From the NCBI RefSeq assembly GCF_040548735.1, contig NZ_JBEPSD010000001.1:868001-932000 (forward strand): a stretch of DNA of 64,000 bases, given 5' to 3'. Shown here piece by piece: positions 9,359 through 16,772 of the stretch. Under the pieces are notes generated by a model. That model searched no databases, was not told the origin of the DNA, and saw only the letters and a list, made by a program, of their open reading frames with translations. The DNA comes from Rhodanobacter soli. Its GTDB lineage: Bacteria > Pseudomonadota > Gammaproteobacteria > Xanthomonadales > Rhodanobacteraceae. The translations under genes and the position numbers were made by a program. How positions within the stretch are numbered: position 1 is the stretch's first letter; every line of letters begins with the position of its first letter.

Positions 9359-10632
9359 GCGGGGAGTTCCTCGGTGTCAGCCGCCGGGTCGGCGGCAGGG
9401 GGATAGATCTGGTCGAGCCGTGCGCCCAGCTTCGCCTGCAGCGCGGCGGCCAGTTCGGCCAGCATCGCCAGCAGCTCCGGCGGCAGCGCGATGCCCAGCG
9501 CGGCCGCCTCGTCCACCGGCTGCAGCGGCAGACGGTAGCTGGTATGCCGGTACACGCGCAGCAGGTCGGTACTGTCCAGGCTGCGGCACAGCAGCCAGCC
9601 GCCGGCTTCGCCGCGCTGGATCAGGTCGGCCTGCTGCAGGTCGTCGATGTAGGCGGCGATCAGCGCGCTGCGCAGGTACGGCTCGCGCACGCGCAGGTCG
9701 GCCGGGTCCACGCAGTCGCCGCTGCGCTGGGCTTCGACGAAATGCCGCAGCACCACCAGCAGCCCGAGGAACTCGGCGCCTTCGGGCAGCGTCTGCATCG
9801 GTGCGTGGTATTCGAACGCGGACGCCGAGGCGGCGATCGACGCGGCCAGGATCACGATCACCCACGACAGGTAGATCCACAGCAGGAAGATCGGGATCGC
9901 CGCCAGCACGCCGTAGATCTGCTGGTAGGTCTGCGCCTGCTGCACGAACTGGCCGAAACCCCAGCGCGCGATCTCGAACAGCACCGCGCCGAGCAGCGCG
10001 CCGATCGCCGCGTCGCGGCGCGACACCTTGCAGTTCGGGATCACCGCATACATCAGCCACAGCGTGAAAAACGTCACCAGGAACGGCAGCGTGCCCAGCA
10101 GGCTCTGGGTGACGCCGCTGAGCTGGTCGGCGGCGCTGTGCAGCAGCGGCGCCGCGGTCACGTACGAGGTCACCGCGATGCCGCCGACCACCAGGATCGG
10201 CCCCAGCGTCAATGCCGCCCAGTACAGCAGCAGGCGCGAGCCCCAGCTGCGCGGCTGGTGCACGCGCCAGATCCGGTTCAGCCGGTCCTCGATGCTGATC
10301 ATCATCGACAGCGCGCTGAACAGCATCACCAGGATACTGATGCCGGTGAGCTTGCTGGCATTCGCCGCAAACCCCAGCATGGTCGCCTGCACCGCCTCGC
10401 CGGTCGACGGCACGAAATTGTTGAACACGAAGTTGATCAGCGTGTCGCGCGCCGGCTGGAACACCGGGAACGCCGAGAACATCGCGAACACCGCCACCGT
10501 CAACGGCACCAGCGAGACCAGGGTGGTGTACGACAACGCACCGGCCGTCTCGAAGCACTTGTCATCGACGAAGCGCTGCCAGATGAAGCGGCTGAAGCTC
10601 TTCGTGCGCTCGCGGTTGAAACGCCGGATCAT
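9355..10632 (-). CDS. YihY/BrkB-family inner membrane protein
   Basis: 425 aa. The first 290 residues match the YihY/virulence factor BrkB family: about six membrane helices, with the early motif GALSYTTLVSLVPL, then RIWRVHQPRSW and LLWIYLSWVIVILAA. The remainder is a cytoplasmic extension that may fold as a winged-helix-like domain. Members were once annotated as RNase BN, which is incorrect. The transport substrate is unknown. It overlaps the start of the TlpA-like gene by 4 bp. Confidence 0.9.
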   Translation of the reverse strand: MIRRFNRERTKSFSRFIWQRFVDDKCFETAGALSYTTLVSLVPLTVAVFAMFSAFPVFQPARDTLINFVFNNFVPSTGEAVQATMLGFAANASKLTGISILVMLFSALSMMISIEDRLNRIWRVHQPRSWGSRLLLYWAALTLGPILVVGGIAVTSYVTAAPLLHSAADQLSGVTQSLLGTLPFLVTFFTLWLMYAVIPNCKVSRRDAAIGALLGAVLFEIARWGFGQFVQQAQTYQQIYGVLAAIPIFLLWIYLSWVIVILAASIAASASAFEYHAPMQTLPEGAEFLGLLVVLRHFVEAQRSGDCVDPADLRVREPYLRSALIAAYIDDLQQADLIQRGEAGGWLLCRSLDSTDLLRVYRHTSYRLPLQPVDEAAALGIALPPELLAMLAELAAALQAKLGARLDQIYPPAADPAADTEELPA

Positions 10633-10696
10633 CGCTGTCCTTTCACTGGCGGCCCGGGCGGACCGCCAACATCGTGGGTACCGGCCGGTACACTAG

Positions 10697-11718
<1,022 letters not shown>

Positions 11719-11795
11719 GACGTTTGCCGGGGCGTTGCAAGCTTCAGGGAGCCTCGAATAACCCGTTCTTTGCACACCATGTCACCCTCACCCCC

Positions 11796-11820
11796 GTCAT
11801 GCCGGCGCAGGCCGGCATCG
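11796..11820. repeat. Half-copy of the GTCAT-CCGG palindromic repeat
   Basis: GTCATGCCGGCGCAGGCCGG followed by CATCGC is a variant of the arm found at 7720-7747. It can form a short hairpin (ATGCCGG/CCGGCAT). It directly precedes the 21-bp tandem array. Confidence 0.6.
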
Positions 11821-11834
11821 CACTTCGTGACATG

Positions 11835-12128
11835 GACGCCGAGTGCGTCGGCAGTCGACCGCGAGTGTCCATCGCCCGGCGCCGAGTGCCTGATAGCCGG
11901 CGCAGACACTGAAACCGTCGGCGCCGAGTCCGCGCCAGTCGGCGGGGATGCAAGAACCATCGACGGCGATGTGCCGACATCCGGCGGGGAGTAGTGAACG
12001 CTCGACGCCGAGTGCCCCGCCCTCGGCGGGGATAGTCGAAGCGTCGGCGGCGACTGCCGCACCATCGGCGGGGATAGCGCGCTACCCGGCGCCGACCGCC
12101 TGACACCCGGCGTCGAGCATCCGGCACC
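11835..12128. repeat. Tandem array of fourteen 21-bp units
   Basis: Fourteen consecutive units with exact 21-bp spacing and no indels. Each begins with about ten conserved bases (CGGCGGGGAT, or CGGCGCCGAG and close variants) followed by about eleven variable bases. Unit starts are 11835, 11856, 11877 and so on every 21 bp to 12108, with a degenerate start at 12129. On the minus strand the period reads as heptads in two frames (S-P-P-x4 or R-R-R-x4). No promoter or ribosome-binding site was identified for these frames. It occupies the gap between the DUF2069 gene and a leftward gene of unknown function. The role is unknown. Confidence 0.9.
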
Positions 12129-12168
12129 CGGCGGGAAGCGGCTGGCGCTGCCCGCCGGGCCTGGCCGA

Positions 12169-12654
12169 TCAGGCGGCTGCCGGCTCCGGCGTGGCCTGGT
12201 TCGCGCGGGTGCCGGGGAAGCGCTGGCGCAGGTCATCGTAGATATCCTGCGCACCGGCGCGGCTGCGATGTGCCGCCTCGCGCACGCTCTGGTAGTAGGC
12301 CAGGTCGGCCATCCACACCTCGCTGGATACCAGCTGCACGGTGTCGTCCACGCTGGTCGCCAGCGTCTGCAGCTCCGCCGCAAAACGCAGCAACTGGGCG
12401 CGCAGGGTGCGATCCTTCTGCACCTCGGCCAGCTCCACGAAACCCGGCACGAACTCCGCCCGATTGCCCATGTAGGTCGTGCACTTCTCGTCGAAGCCGA
12501 TTGACTTCGGCCCCATCTTCGGCAACTCGCGCCGCTCCTGCACCGACAGCGTCACCAGAAACGGCAGCACCCCACGGATCGCCGCCAACGCCCCCTGCAC
12601 CGTCGCCACATCCTCATCCGACAGCACGGCGGAAATACGGTTGTCATTGCTCAT
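12169..12654 (-). CDS. Conserved-looking protein of unknown function
   Basis: 161 aa starting at MSNDNRIS, with a GGGAG ribosome-binding site 9 nt upstream. It has no signal peptide or membrane helix and is predicted mostly helical, with an alanine- and proline-rich C-terminus (ATPEPAAA). I do not recognise the family. High-GC third positions match the core genome, unlike the cassette genes just upstream. A hairpin terminator at 12677-12700 isolates it from leftward transcription out of the cassette array. Confidence 0.75.
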   Translation of the reverse strand: MSNDNRISAVLSDEDVATVQGALAAIRGVLPFLVTLSVQERRELPKMGPKSIGFDEKCTTYMGNRAEFVPGFVELAEVQKDRTLRAQLLRFAAELQTLATSVDDTVQLVSSEVWMADLAYYQSVREAAHRSRAGAQDIYDDLRQRFPGTRANQATPEPAAA

Positions 12655-12676
12655 GGAAACACTCCCTTGCGTCAAG

Positions 12677-12700
12677 AAAAAAGCCGCCCAGCTGGCGGCG
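12677..12700 (-). terminator. Intrinsic terminator (leftward)
   Basis: On the minus strand GCCGCC and GGCGGC pair around a short loop and are followed by six T residues. It would stop transcription arriving from the cassette genes at 12.9-15.7 kb. Confidence 0.7.
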
Positions 12701-12907
12701 TAGGGAGCGTAGCAATGAGGTGGCGTGGGGTTGGAGCGATGGGCGATGTAGGGGGAGGAGGATGGGGTGTAAGCGTAGTGCCGCAACACCGCATCGAACT
12801 GACAAAGCGGCACGCGTCAGAAGGCCAACACGACGACCAGCAATGGCCCAAAAAGCCCACGGCAAAGCACCATTCGCCCGGTTGACCGGAAGTCTCTTAC
12901 GGAAATG

Positions 12908-13594
12908 TTAGGGGACAGATCGGGAGAACGTCGACGCGTCATATACTTCGTCAAACTTAGTTCGTTCTATTGTCTTGCCATTGGCAACGAACTCATCCGC
13001 TTTCTTCTGCATATCCTTCAGATAGATGAGAAATTGCTCATGGCTCTCCGTGTATGCGGAGAGGTCGGGACCATGTCTATTCTGTAGATGGAAGCGTATT
13101 TGCCACTGTAGACCTGCACAGCTTAGAAATTGTGCTTTGGCAGTCTGCCCCCACGCGCTACATACCTTAGCAAGCTCTTCCGTCATTCCGTCGCATGCAT
13201 GTCTAGTATAAATTTCAGATGATTTGTTACGTAGATTCGTGATACCGGTATTGATCAAATCGACTAGCGAATGAATCATTTGGTATGAGATTCTTTGCTT
13301 TTGATTGAGAGACAAGAGTGCATCGTTGTAGTACCCACGAAAAATCGGATTGGACAAACCCACAGTAGACTCACTGCTTACGCCCATAGCACCGTGGATC
13401 TCAAGCTGGCGAGCATAGAAGAAGAACAACCTGTTGATCTCTTCGTCCAAGTCTACAAGTTCCTCAAGCAGGAGTTTGAGAATTTTTCGCCGCTGCAGCC
13501 AGATTTTTAAGCTGCTAGTTACCTGCGCCAGTATCCAGCCCGCGAAAGCAGACGTGACACCAATCAAAATTTTTAATAAATTGTCGTCAAACAC
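12908..13594 (-). CDS. Integron cassette gene: membrane-anchored protein of unknown function
   Basis: 228 aa starting with GTG at 13594, with GGGGAAGG directly upstream (an ATG is lacking nearby). One membrane helix lies at about residues 8-26 (ILIGVTSAFAGWILAQV), followed by a basic stretch and a long, mainly helical soluble domain (K-I-L-K-L-L-L-E-E-L-V-D-L-D-E-E-I). The stop TAA is embedded in CCCTAAC, which looks like the first box of an attC site. Base composition is visibly lower in GC than the flanks. I do not recognise the family. Confidence 0.7.
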   Translation of the reverse strand: MFDDNLLKILIGVTSAFAGWILAQVTSSLKIWLQRRKILKLLLEELVDLDEEINRLFFFYARQLEIHGAMGVSSESTVGLSNPIFRGYYNDALLSLNQKQRISYQMIHSLVDLINTGITNLRNKSSEIYTRHACDGMTEELAKVCSAWGQTAKAQFLSCAGLQWQIRFHLQNRHGPDLSAYTESHEQFLIYLKDMQKKADEFVANGKTIERTKFDEVYDASTFSRSVP

Positions 13595-13605
13595 CTTCCC
13601 CGCCC

Positions 13606-13660
13606 CTCACGCTGGAGTTAAGCAGCGGCGAAGCCGTCCGCTTGAATGAATCATTAGGTC
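13606..13660 (-). other. attC-like recombination site, degenerate cores
   Basis: On the minus strand the site reads ACCTAAT, then TTCATTCAAGCGGACGG, a TTCG loop, CCGCTGCTTAACTCCAGC and GTGAGGG. The imperfect palindrome and the TTCA.GC / GCTTAACTC boxes are those of an integron attC. Both outer cores deviate from consensus (GTGAGGG instead of GTTRRRY), so recombination proficiency is doubtful. It follows the Ltp-repeat gene. Confidence 0.8.
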
Positions 13661-13744
13661 GCTACTGGATCAAAGCCGCTGCCACGCCAAACTTGGGCTG
13701 ACCTTAAGCTCACCCCAATTTTGGGGCGAGAGCCACGAGAAAAG

Positions 13745-14230
13745 CTAGTTGCAAGCACCTGCTTGCTGCGCCCCGTAGGTTGCCTGCCTCACGGTGTACT
13801 TTTCTCCGGCACTCGATGAAAGCTGCTGAATGAGACCCTTACACGAGAAACCCTGCATGCTGAGGTACTGCTTTGCGGATTTCACCGCCTCTTGGTTCCA
13901 ATCAATATTCAGGCTATCCACCGCAAAGGTAGCATCGGCGACCTTATAACCTTCTCCAGCTTCCGATGAGAGTTGCTGAACAAGTCCGTCCCGTGAGAAG
14001 CCCGCCATGCTGAGGTACTGCTTCGCAGACCTAACGGCGTTCTTCTGTGGCCCAGTCAAACTTTCTGTTACGGTCTCTTCTTTTTTTACTTCAGCTCGCT
14101 CGGTGATCTGTTGATCGTGTGCAGCGGCTTCAGCTGCTTTTTGCTCTGGGGATTTGGTCGCTTCGATGATCATTCCGAGCGCAACGAGGCCGACGAAAGC
14201 AATAAAAATCCATTTCAAAAGCTTCTTCAT
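13745..14230 (-). CDS. Integron cassette gene: Ltp-repeat membrane protein (superinfection-exclusion-like)
   Basis: 161 aa. An N-terminal membrane anchor (residues 5-23) precedes an acidic linker and two copies of the repeat found in the Ltp/host-cell-surface-exposed lipoprotein family. The copies are at about residues 62-106 and 110-155, each with A-V-(R/K)-S-A-K-Q-Y-L-S-M, G-F-S and Q-Q-L-S-S. In phage TP-J34 the Ltp repeats block DNA injection by superinfecting phage. Here the repeats are held by a transmembrane helix rather than a lipobox. The anti-phage role is inferred from family. An attC-like site lies on each side. Confidence 0.82.
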   Translation of the reverse strand: MKKLLKWIFIAFVGLVALGMIIEATKSPEQKAAEAAAHDQQITERAEVKKEETVTESLTGPQKNAVRSAKQYLSMAGFSRDGLVQQLSSEAGEGYKVADATFAVDSLNIDWNQEAVKSAKQYLSMQGFSCKGLIQQLSSSAGEKYTVRQATYGAQQAGACN

Positions 14231-14294
14231 TGTTCCCCCTGGTTGGTTGTAGATCGCTTTTGTTACTACACGTGGTGAGCTTGTTGCCAGTGCG

Positions 14295-14351
14295 CCCTAA
14301 CGCTGGAGTTAAGCGGCGGCGTAGCCGTCCGCCTTGAACGAACTGTTAGAC
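14295..14351 (-). other. attC recombination site (57 bp)
   Basis: On the minus strand it starts with GTCTAAC and ends with GTTAGGG, the expected outer cores. Inner boxes GTTCAAGGCGGACGG and CCGCCGCTTAACTCCAGC can pair as a hairpin through the GGCTACGCC apex. The layout closely matches the classical aadA-type 59-base element. The TAA stop of the Shedu-like gene lies inside the first core. Confidence 0.92.
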
Positions 14352-15149
14352 AACGCAGCGCCCCACCTTCGGGAGAGCATGATCGAGCATCATCCCGTCC
14401 TTGAGACTCCGGTGATACCAACTGCCCCTATTGCGAAGTATGTCGTTTCTAAGCTCGTCGACAATCTTTAGTTGACTGGGGTCCATCCACGCAAACACCG
14501 ACTCATCAATGAATTTGTCCGAGACAATTTCGACATGCTCGTTCTTGCGTAAGCACAAGTACAGAGGACTCTTCGTATGCAAGGCTTCCGCCAGGCTGTC
14601 AAATGAGACGATGTGAAAATCGTCGGCCTCGCGAGCTCGGATGAGGCTACGCCGTAATTCACTACCTTCGAATTCCGCACGCCGGCCGTGTACAAGAACA
14701 TATTTGATATGACACTTGTTCCGCTTCATAGCCTCCGGTACACGAACGGGTGCGATCGTGCCATCGATGAAGCCAGCAATATTTGCAGGATTGTCGAACC
14801 ATGCTCGCCACCGAGCAATTTGATCAAGTCCCGTCAGAAATTCTGGATGAAGATCGTTGGCGTGTTCCTTAAAATAGCGAGAGTGCGGCTTTTCAATTTC
14901 TATGAGAACCAAGTTCCAGTCAGCCGAGCTTTTCGAAAGATAGAAGAAGTCGGGTGCATAGTCCCTCGCGAGAGAGATCTTTCGGAAAACCATATCAAAG
15001 TGGATACCGTGATTCTGTACAAACTCTCGTGGTATGAGCACTGTATGTTCTTCCATGAACCGCTGATACACCTGTTCAGGGTGCGACTCATCCAGAAGCT
15101 TGGTGAATTCATCTCGGATCTTTTGCAGCTCATCTGGTTCAAGTCGCAC
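14346..15149 (-). CDS. Integron cassette gene: Shedu/DUF4263-like nuclease
   Basis: 267 aa. The central region has the pattern of DUF4263 nucleases of the Shedu anti-phage family: APDF (Asp67) as the first acidic residue, then WNLVLIEIEKP (Glu84, Glu86, Lys87) as the PD-(D/E)xK core, and DQIARWRAWFDN (Gln110) downstream. Shedu proteins are single-gene nucleases that cut DNA during phage infection. The length fits a short-N-terminus member. The stop lies within an attC core, as is usual for cassettes. The family assignment is from motif reading only. Confidence 0.72.
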   Translation of the reverse strand: MRLEPDELQKIRDEFTKLLDESHPEQVYQRFMEEHTVLIPREFVQNHGIHFDMVFRKISLARDYAPDFFYLSKSSADWNLVLIEIEKPHSRYFKEHANDLHPEFLTGLDQIARWRAWFDNPANIAGFIDGTIAPVRVPEAMKRNKCHIKYVLVHGRRAEFEGSELRRSLIRAREADDFHIVSFDSLAEALHTKSPLYLCLRKNEHVEIVSDKFIDESVFAWMDPSQLKIVDELRNDILRNRGSWYHRSLKDGMMLDHALPKVGRCVV

Positions 15150-15165
15150 GGAACTTTCCTGTGTT

Positions 15166-15195
15166 GTCTAACGCTGGAGTTAAGAGTGGTTAGGC
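15166..15195 (-). other. Truncated attC site (30 bp)
   Basis: On the minus strand GCCTAAC, CACTC, TTAACTCCAGC and GTTAGAC follow one another. Both outer cores are good, but the left inner box and the central hairpin seen in the 57-bp site are missing, which suggests an internal deletion. The stop of the preceding cassette gene is inside the first core. Confidence 0.75.
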
Positions 15196-15666
15196 AAACG
15201 CCTCAGAGGTGCCATCGCTGTACAACACGTTTGACACAGCGAAGCTACATTTCATATCGGTCAAGTTGGTCGCTTGCATCCACTGATGCTCCCCCATGAA
15301 TTGGTTGAACGTGAATCCGATCCCAGGATTTACGAGAGGCTTGTCAGGACTAAGTGCATCGTTCACTGTGACTAGAAGACGGAATTTTACGTCTCCAAAT
15401 AGATCAGAAAATTGGATAGCCCCCTTTACTGCACGAGTTGGTTTCGACGCTGCCGACAAGGTGTAGGTACAGTCGAACCAAATATGATCTTCGTAGTCTC
15501 CATGGTCGTAGCGCTTGTTTGAAACTGAAAGTGCCACCAATGATTTCTTTGGCAACTCTGGCGGCAATGCACTCGCAGCAGATCCAGATCCTTGTAACCC
15601 ATAACTGGCTTCGAGCAATGAAAGCCGGCGCTCAATTTCAGCAATGCGTTCTTCCAACGTATCCAT
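15190..15666 (-). CDS. Integron cassette gene: coiled-coil N-terminus protein of unknown function
   Basis: 158 aa. Residues 1-20 form a short heptad-like coiled coil (MDTLEERIAEIERRLSLLEA) that may mediate oligomerisation. The rest looks like a beta-sandwich, with FDCTYTL, AVKGAIQFSDLFGDVKF and LVTVND. No signal peptide. I do not recognise a named family. It is the first (promoter-proximal) gene of the cassette array. Confidence 0.72.
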   Translation of the reverse strand: MDTLEERIAEIERRLSLLEASYGLQGSGSAASALPPELPKKSLVALSVSNKRYDHGDYEDHIWFDCTYTLSAASKPTRAVKGAIQFSDLFGDVKFRLLVTVNDALSPDKPLVNPGIGFTFNQFMGEHQWMQATNLTDMKCSFAVSNVLYSDGTSEAFA

Positions 15667-15688
15667 TCTTGCGATTCCCCTTTCGTTT

Positions 15689-15695
15689 GCCTAAC
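15689..15695 (-). other. Cassette-boundary core site
   Basis: A GTTAGGC core (minus strand) marks the 5' boundary of the first cassette. The sequence upstream of it (ACTTCATTTTGAAATCTACACAGC) does not form an attC palindrome, so it may be an attI remnant or a truncated attC. No integrase gene lies between here and the thioesterase gene. Confidence 0.5.
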
Positions 15696-15884
15696 GCTGT
15701 GTAGATTTCAAAATGAAGTGTAACCCTGCAGCCTATCCCGTGCTCGTCGCCGTACACGACAGGGCCCAGGCCTACACAGATCAACAAGTTGCTGCGTTTG
15801 GTGCAGCCTAATCCCGCCGTCTAATCCCGCCGTGTTTCCACGCACACGATCACGGCGCGAACGCCGTACACGAAACACTCCGCC

Positions 15885-16670
15885 TCACCCGAACACCACC
15901 ATACTCTGCCGACTCAACGCCACCGCCTCCCCACGTGGGCCCCACAGCATCACGCTCTGGTTGGTGTAGCCGTCGCGGGCGGCGATGAGGTTGGCGTCGA
16001 CGCGCCAGTCGTCCAGGCCGAGGTCGTCGTAGCGGTCGCACAGCAGTTCGAGCATCCAGGTGAGCGAGCTGCCGGGGGTGGGCGTGGCGAACATCGACAG
16101 CGCGATCGGCGGGATGAAGTCGGCGAAGGCGAGTACGTGGGTTTCGTCGGGCGGGCCGTCGTCGCGCAGGGAAAGTCGCAGCACGTTGTCGCGCTGGCGG
16201 CCGCCGCTGAATGGCAGGTCGCCGCGCAGCCAGCTGGCGCGGAAGTGCTGGGTGAAGGCGGGCATGCGGCCTTCGACGTAGCGCAGTTCCTGCGGCGTCA
16301 CCGCCACGACGGGCGGTTGTTCGGGCTGGAAGTCCAGCGCCGAGGGGCGTGCGTTGCCGAATACGCCGAGCAGCCGGCACAGCGTCTGCTCGCCGTCGCA
16401 CAGGCTGGCCTCGACCTGGATGGCGCTGCGCCCCGCGCGCAGCAGCCGCGCGCGGATGGCCACGCTGCCGGCCGGCACCGGCGCGATGAAAGTCACCTGC
16501 AGGGTGCGCAGCGGCATGTCCGCCGGCACCAGCTCGCGCATGGCGCGCAACGCCAGTGCCGCCTGCAGGCCGCCGAAGGCGCTGCGCCCCTGCAGCCAGT
16601 CCTCGCTGACGGTGGCCTGCCAGCCGTCGCCATGGCGCGTGACCGTCTGCATCGCTTCGGAAAATCGCAT
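15885..16670 (-). CDS. Acyl-CoA thioesterase, double-hotdog (TesB-like)
   Basis: 261 aa. Two hotdog halves: the first has AFGGLQAALALRAM and LRTLQVTFIAPVPAGSV, the second has SLTWMLELL and a C-terminal SVMLWGPRGEAVALSRQSMVVFG. It hydrolyses acyl-CoA to free acid and CoA. It is divergent from the acyl-CoA dehydrogenase gene, so the roughly 100 bp between them may hold a shared promoter region, and a common role in acyl-CoA metabolism is plausible. Confidence 0.88.
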   Translation of the reverse strand: MRFSEAMQTVTRHGDGWQATVSEDWLQGRSAFGGLQAALALRAMRELVPADMPLRTLQVTFIAPVPAGSVAIRARLLRAGRSAIQVEASLCDGEQTLCRLLGVFGNARPSALDFQPEQPPVVAVTPQELRYVEGRMPAFTQHFRASWLRGDLPFSGGRQRDNVLRLSLRDDGPPDETHVLAFADFIPPIALSMFATPTPGSSLTWMLELLCDRYDDLGLDDWRVDANLIAARDGYTNQSVMLWGPRGEAVALSRQSMVVFG

Positions 16671-16772
16671 GGGTGGCGCCTGCGCTGGAGGATGGCTTTC
16701 GATGATGCCAGCGCAACGCGCCGAATGCCCGCGTGCCTATACTCGACACCTCGACTCTGGATGGAGCGCGCC

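Noticed and set aside
11744..12127. Arginine-rich heptad open frame (R-R-R-x4) on the minus strand across the array
   Set aside because: It starts within the repeats with no ribosome-binding site, and another minus frame is equally open; not listed as a gene, but kept as a hypothesis under the array finding.
11835..12128. 21-bp array considered as a CRISPR
   Set aside because: Only about ten bases per unit are conserved and the variable part is about eleven bases; CRISPR needs longer repeats and 25-40-bp spacers, and no cas genes are present.
15696..15884. Possible attI/intI remnant upstream of the first cassette
   Set aside because: No integrase frame or second core site could be made out; left as an unexplained intergenic stretch.
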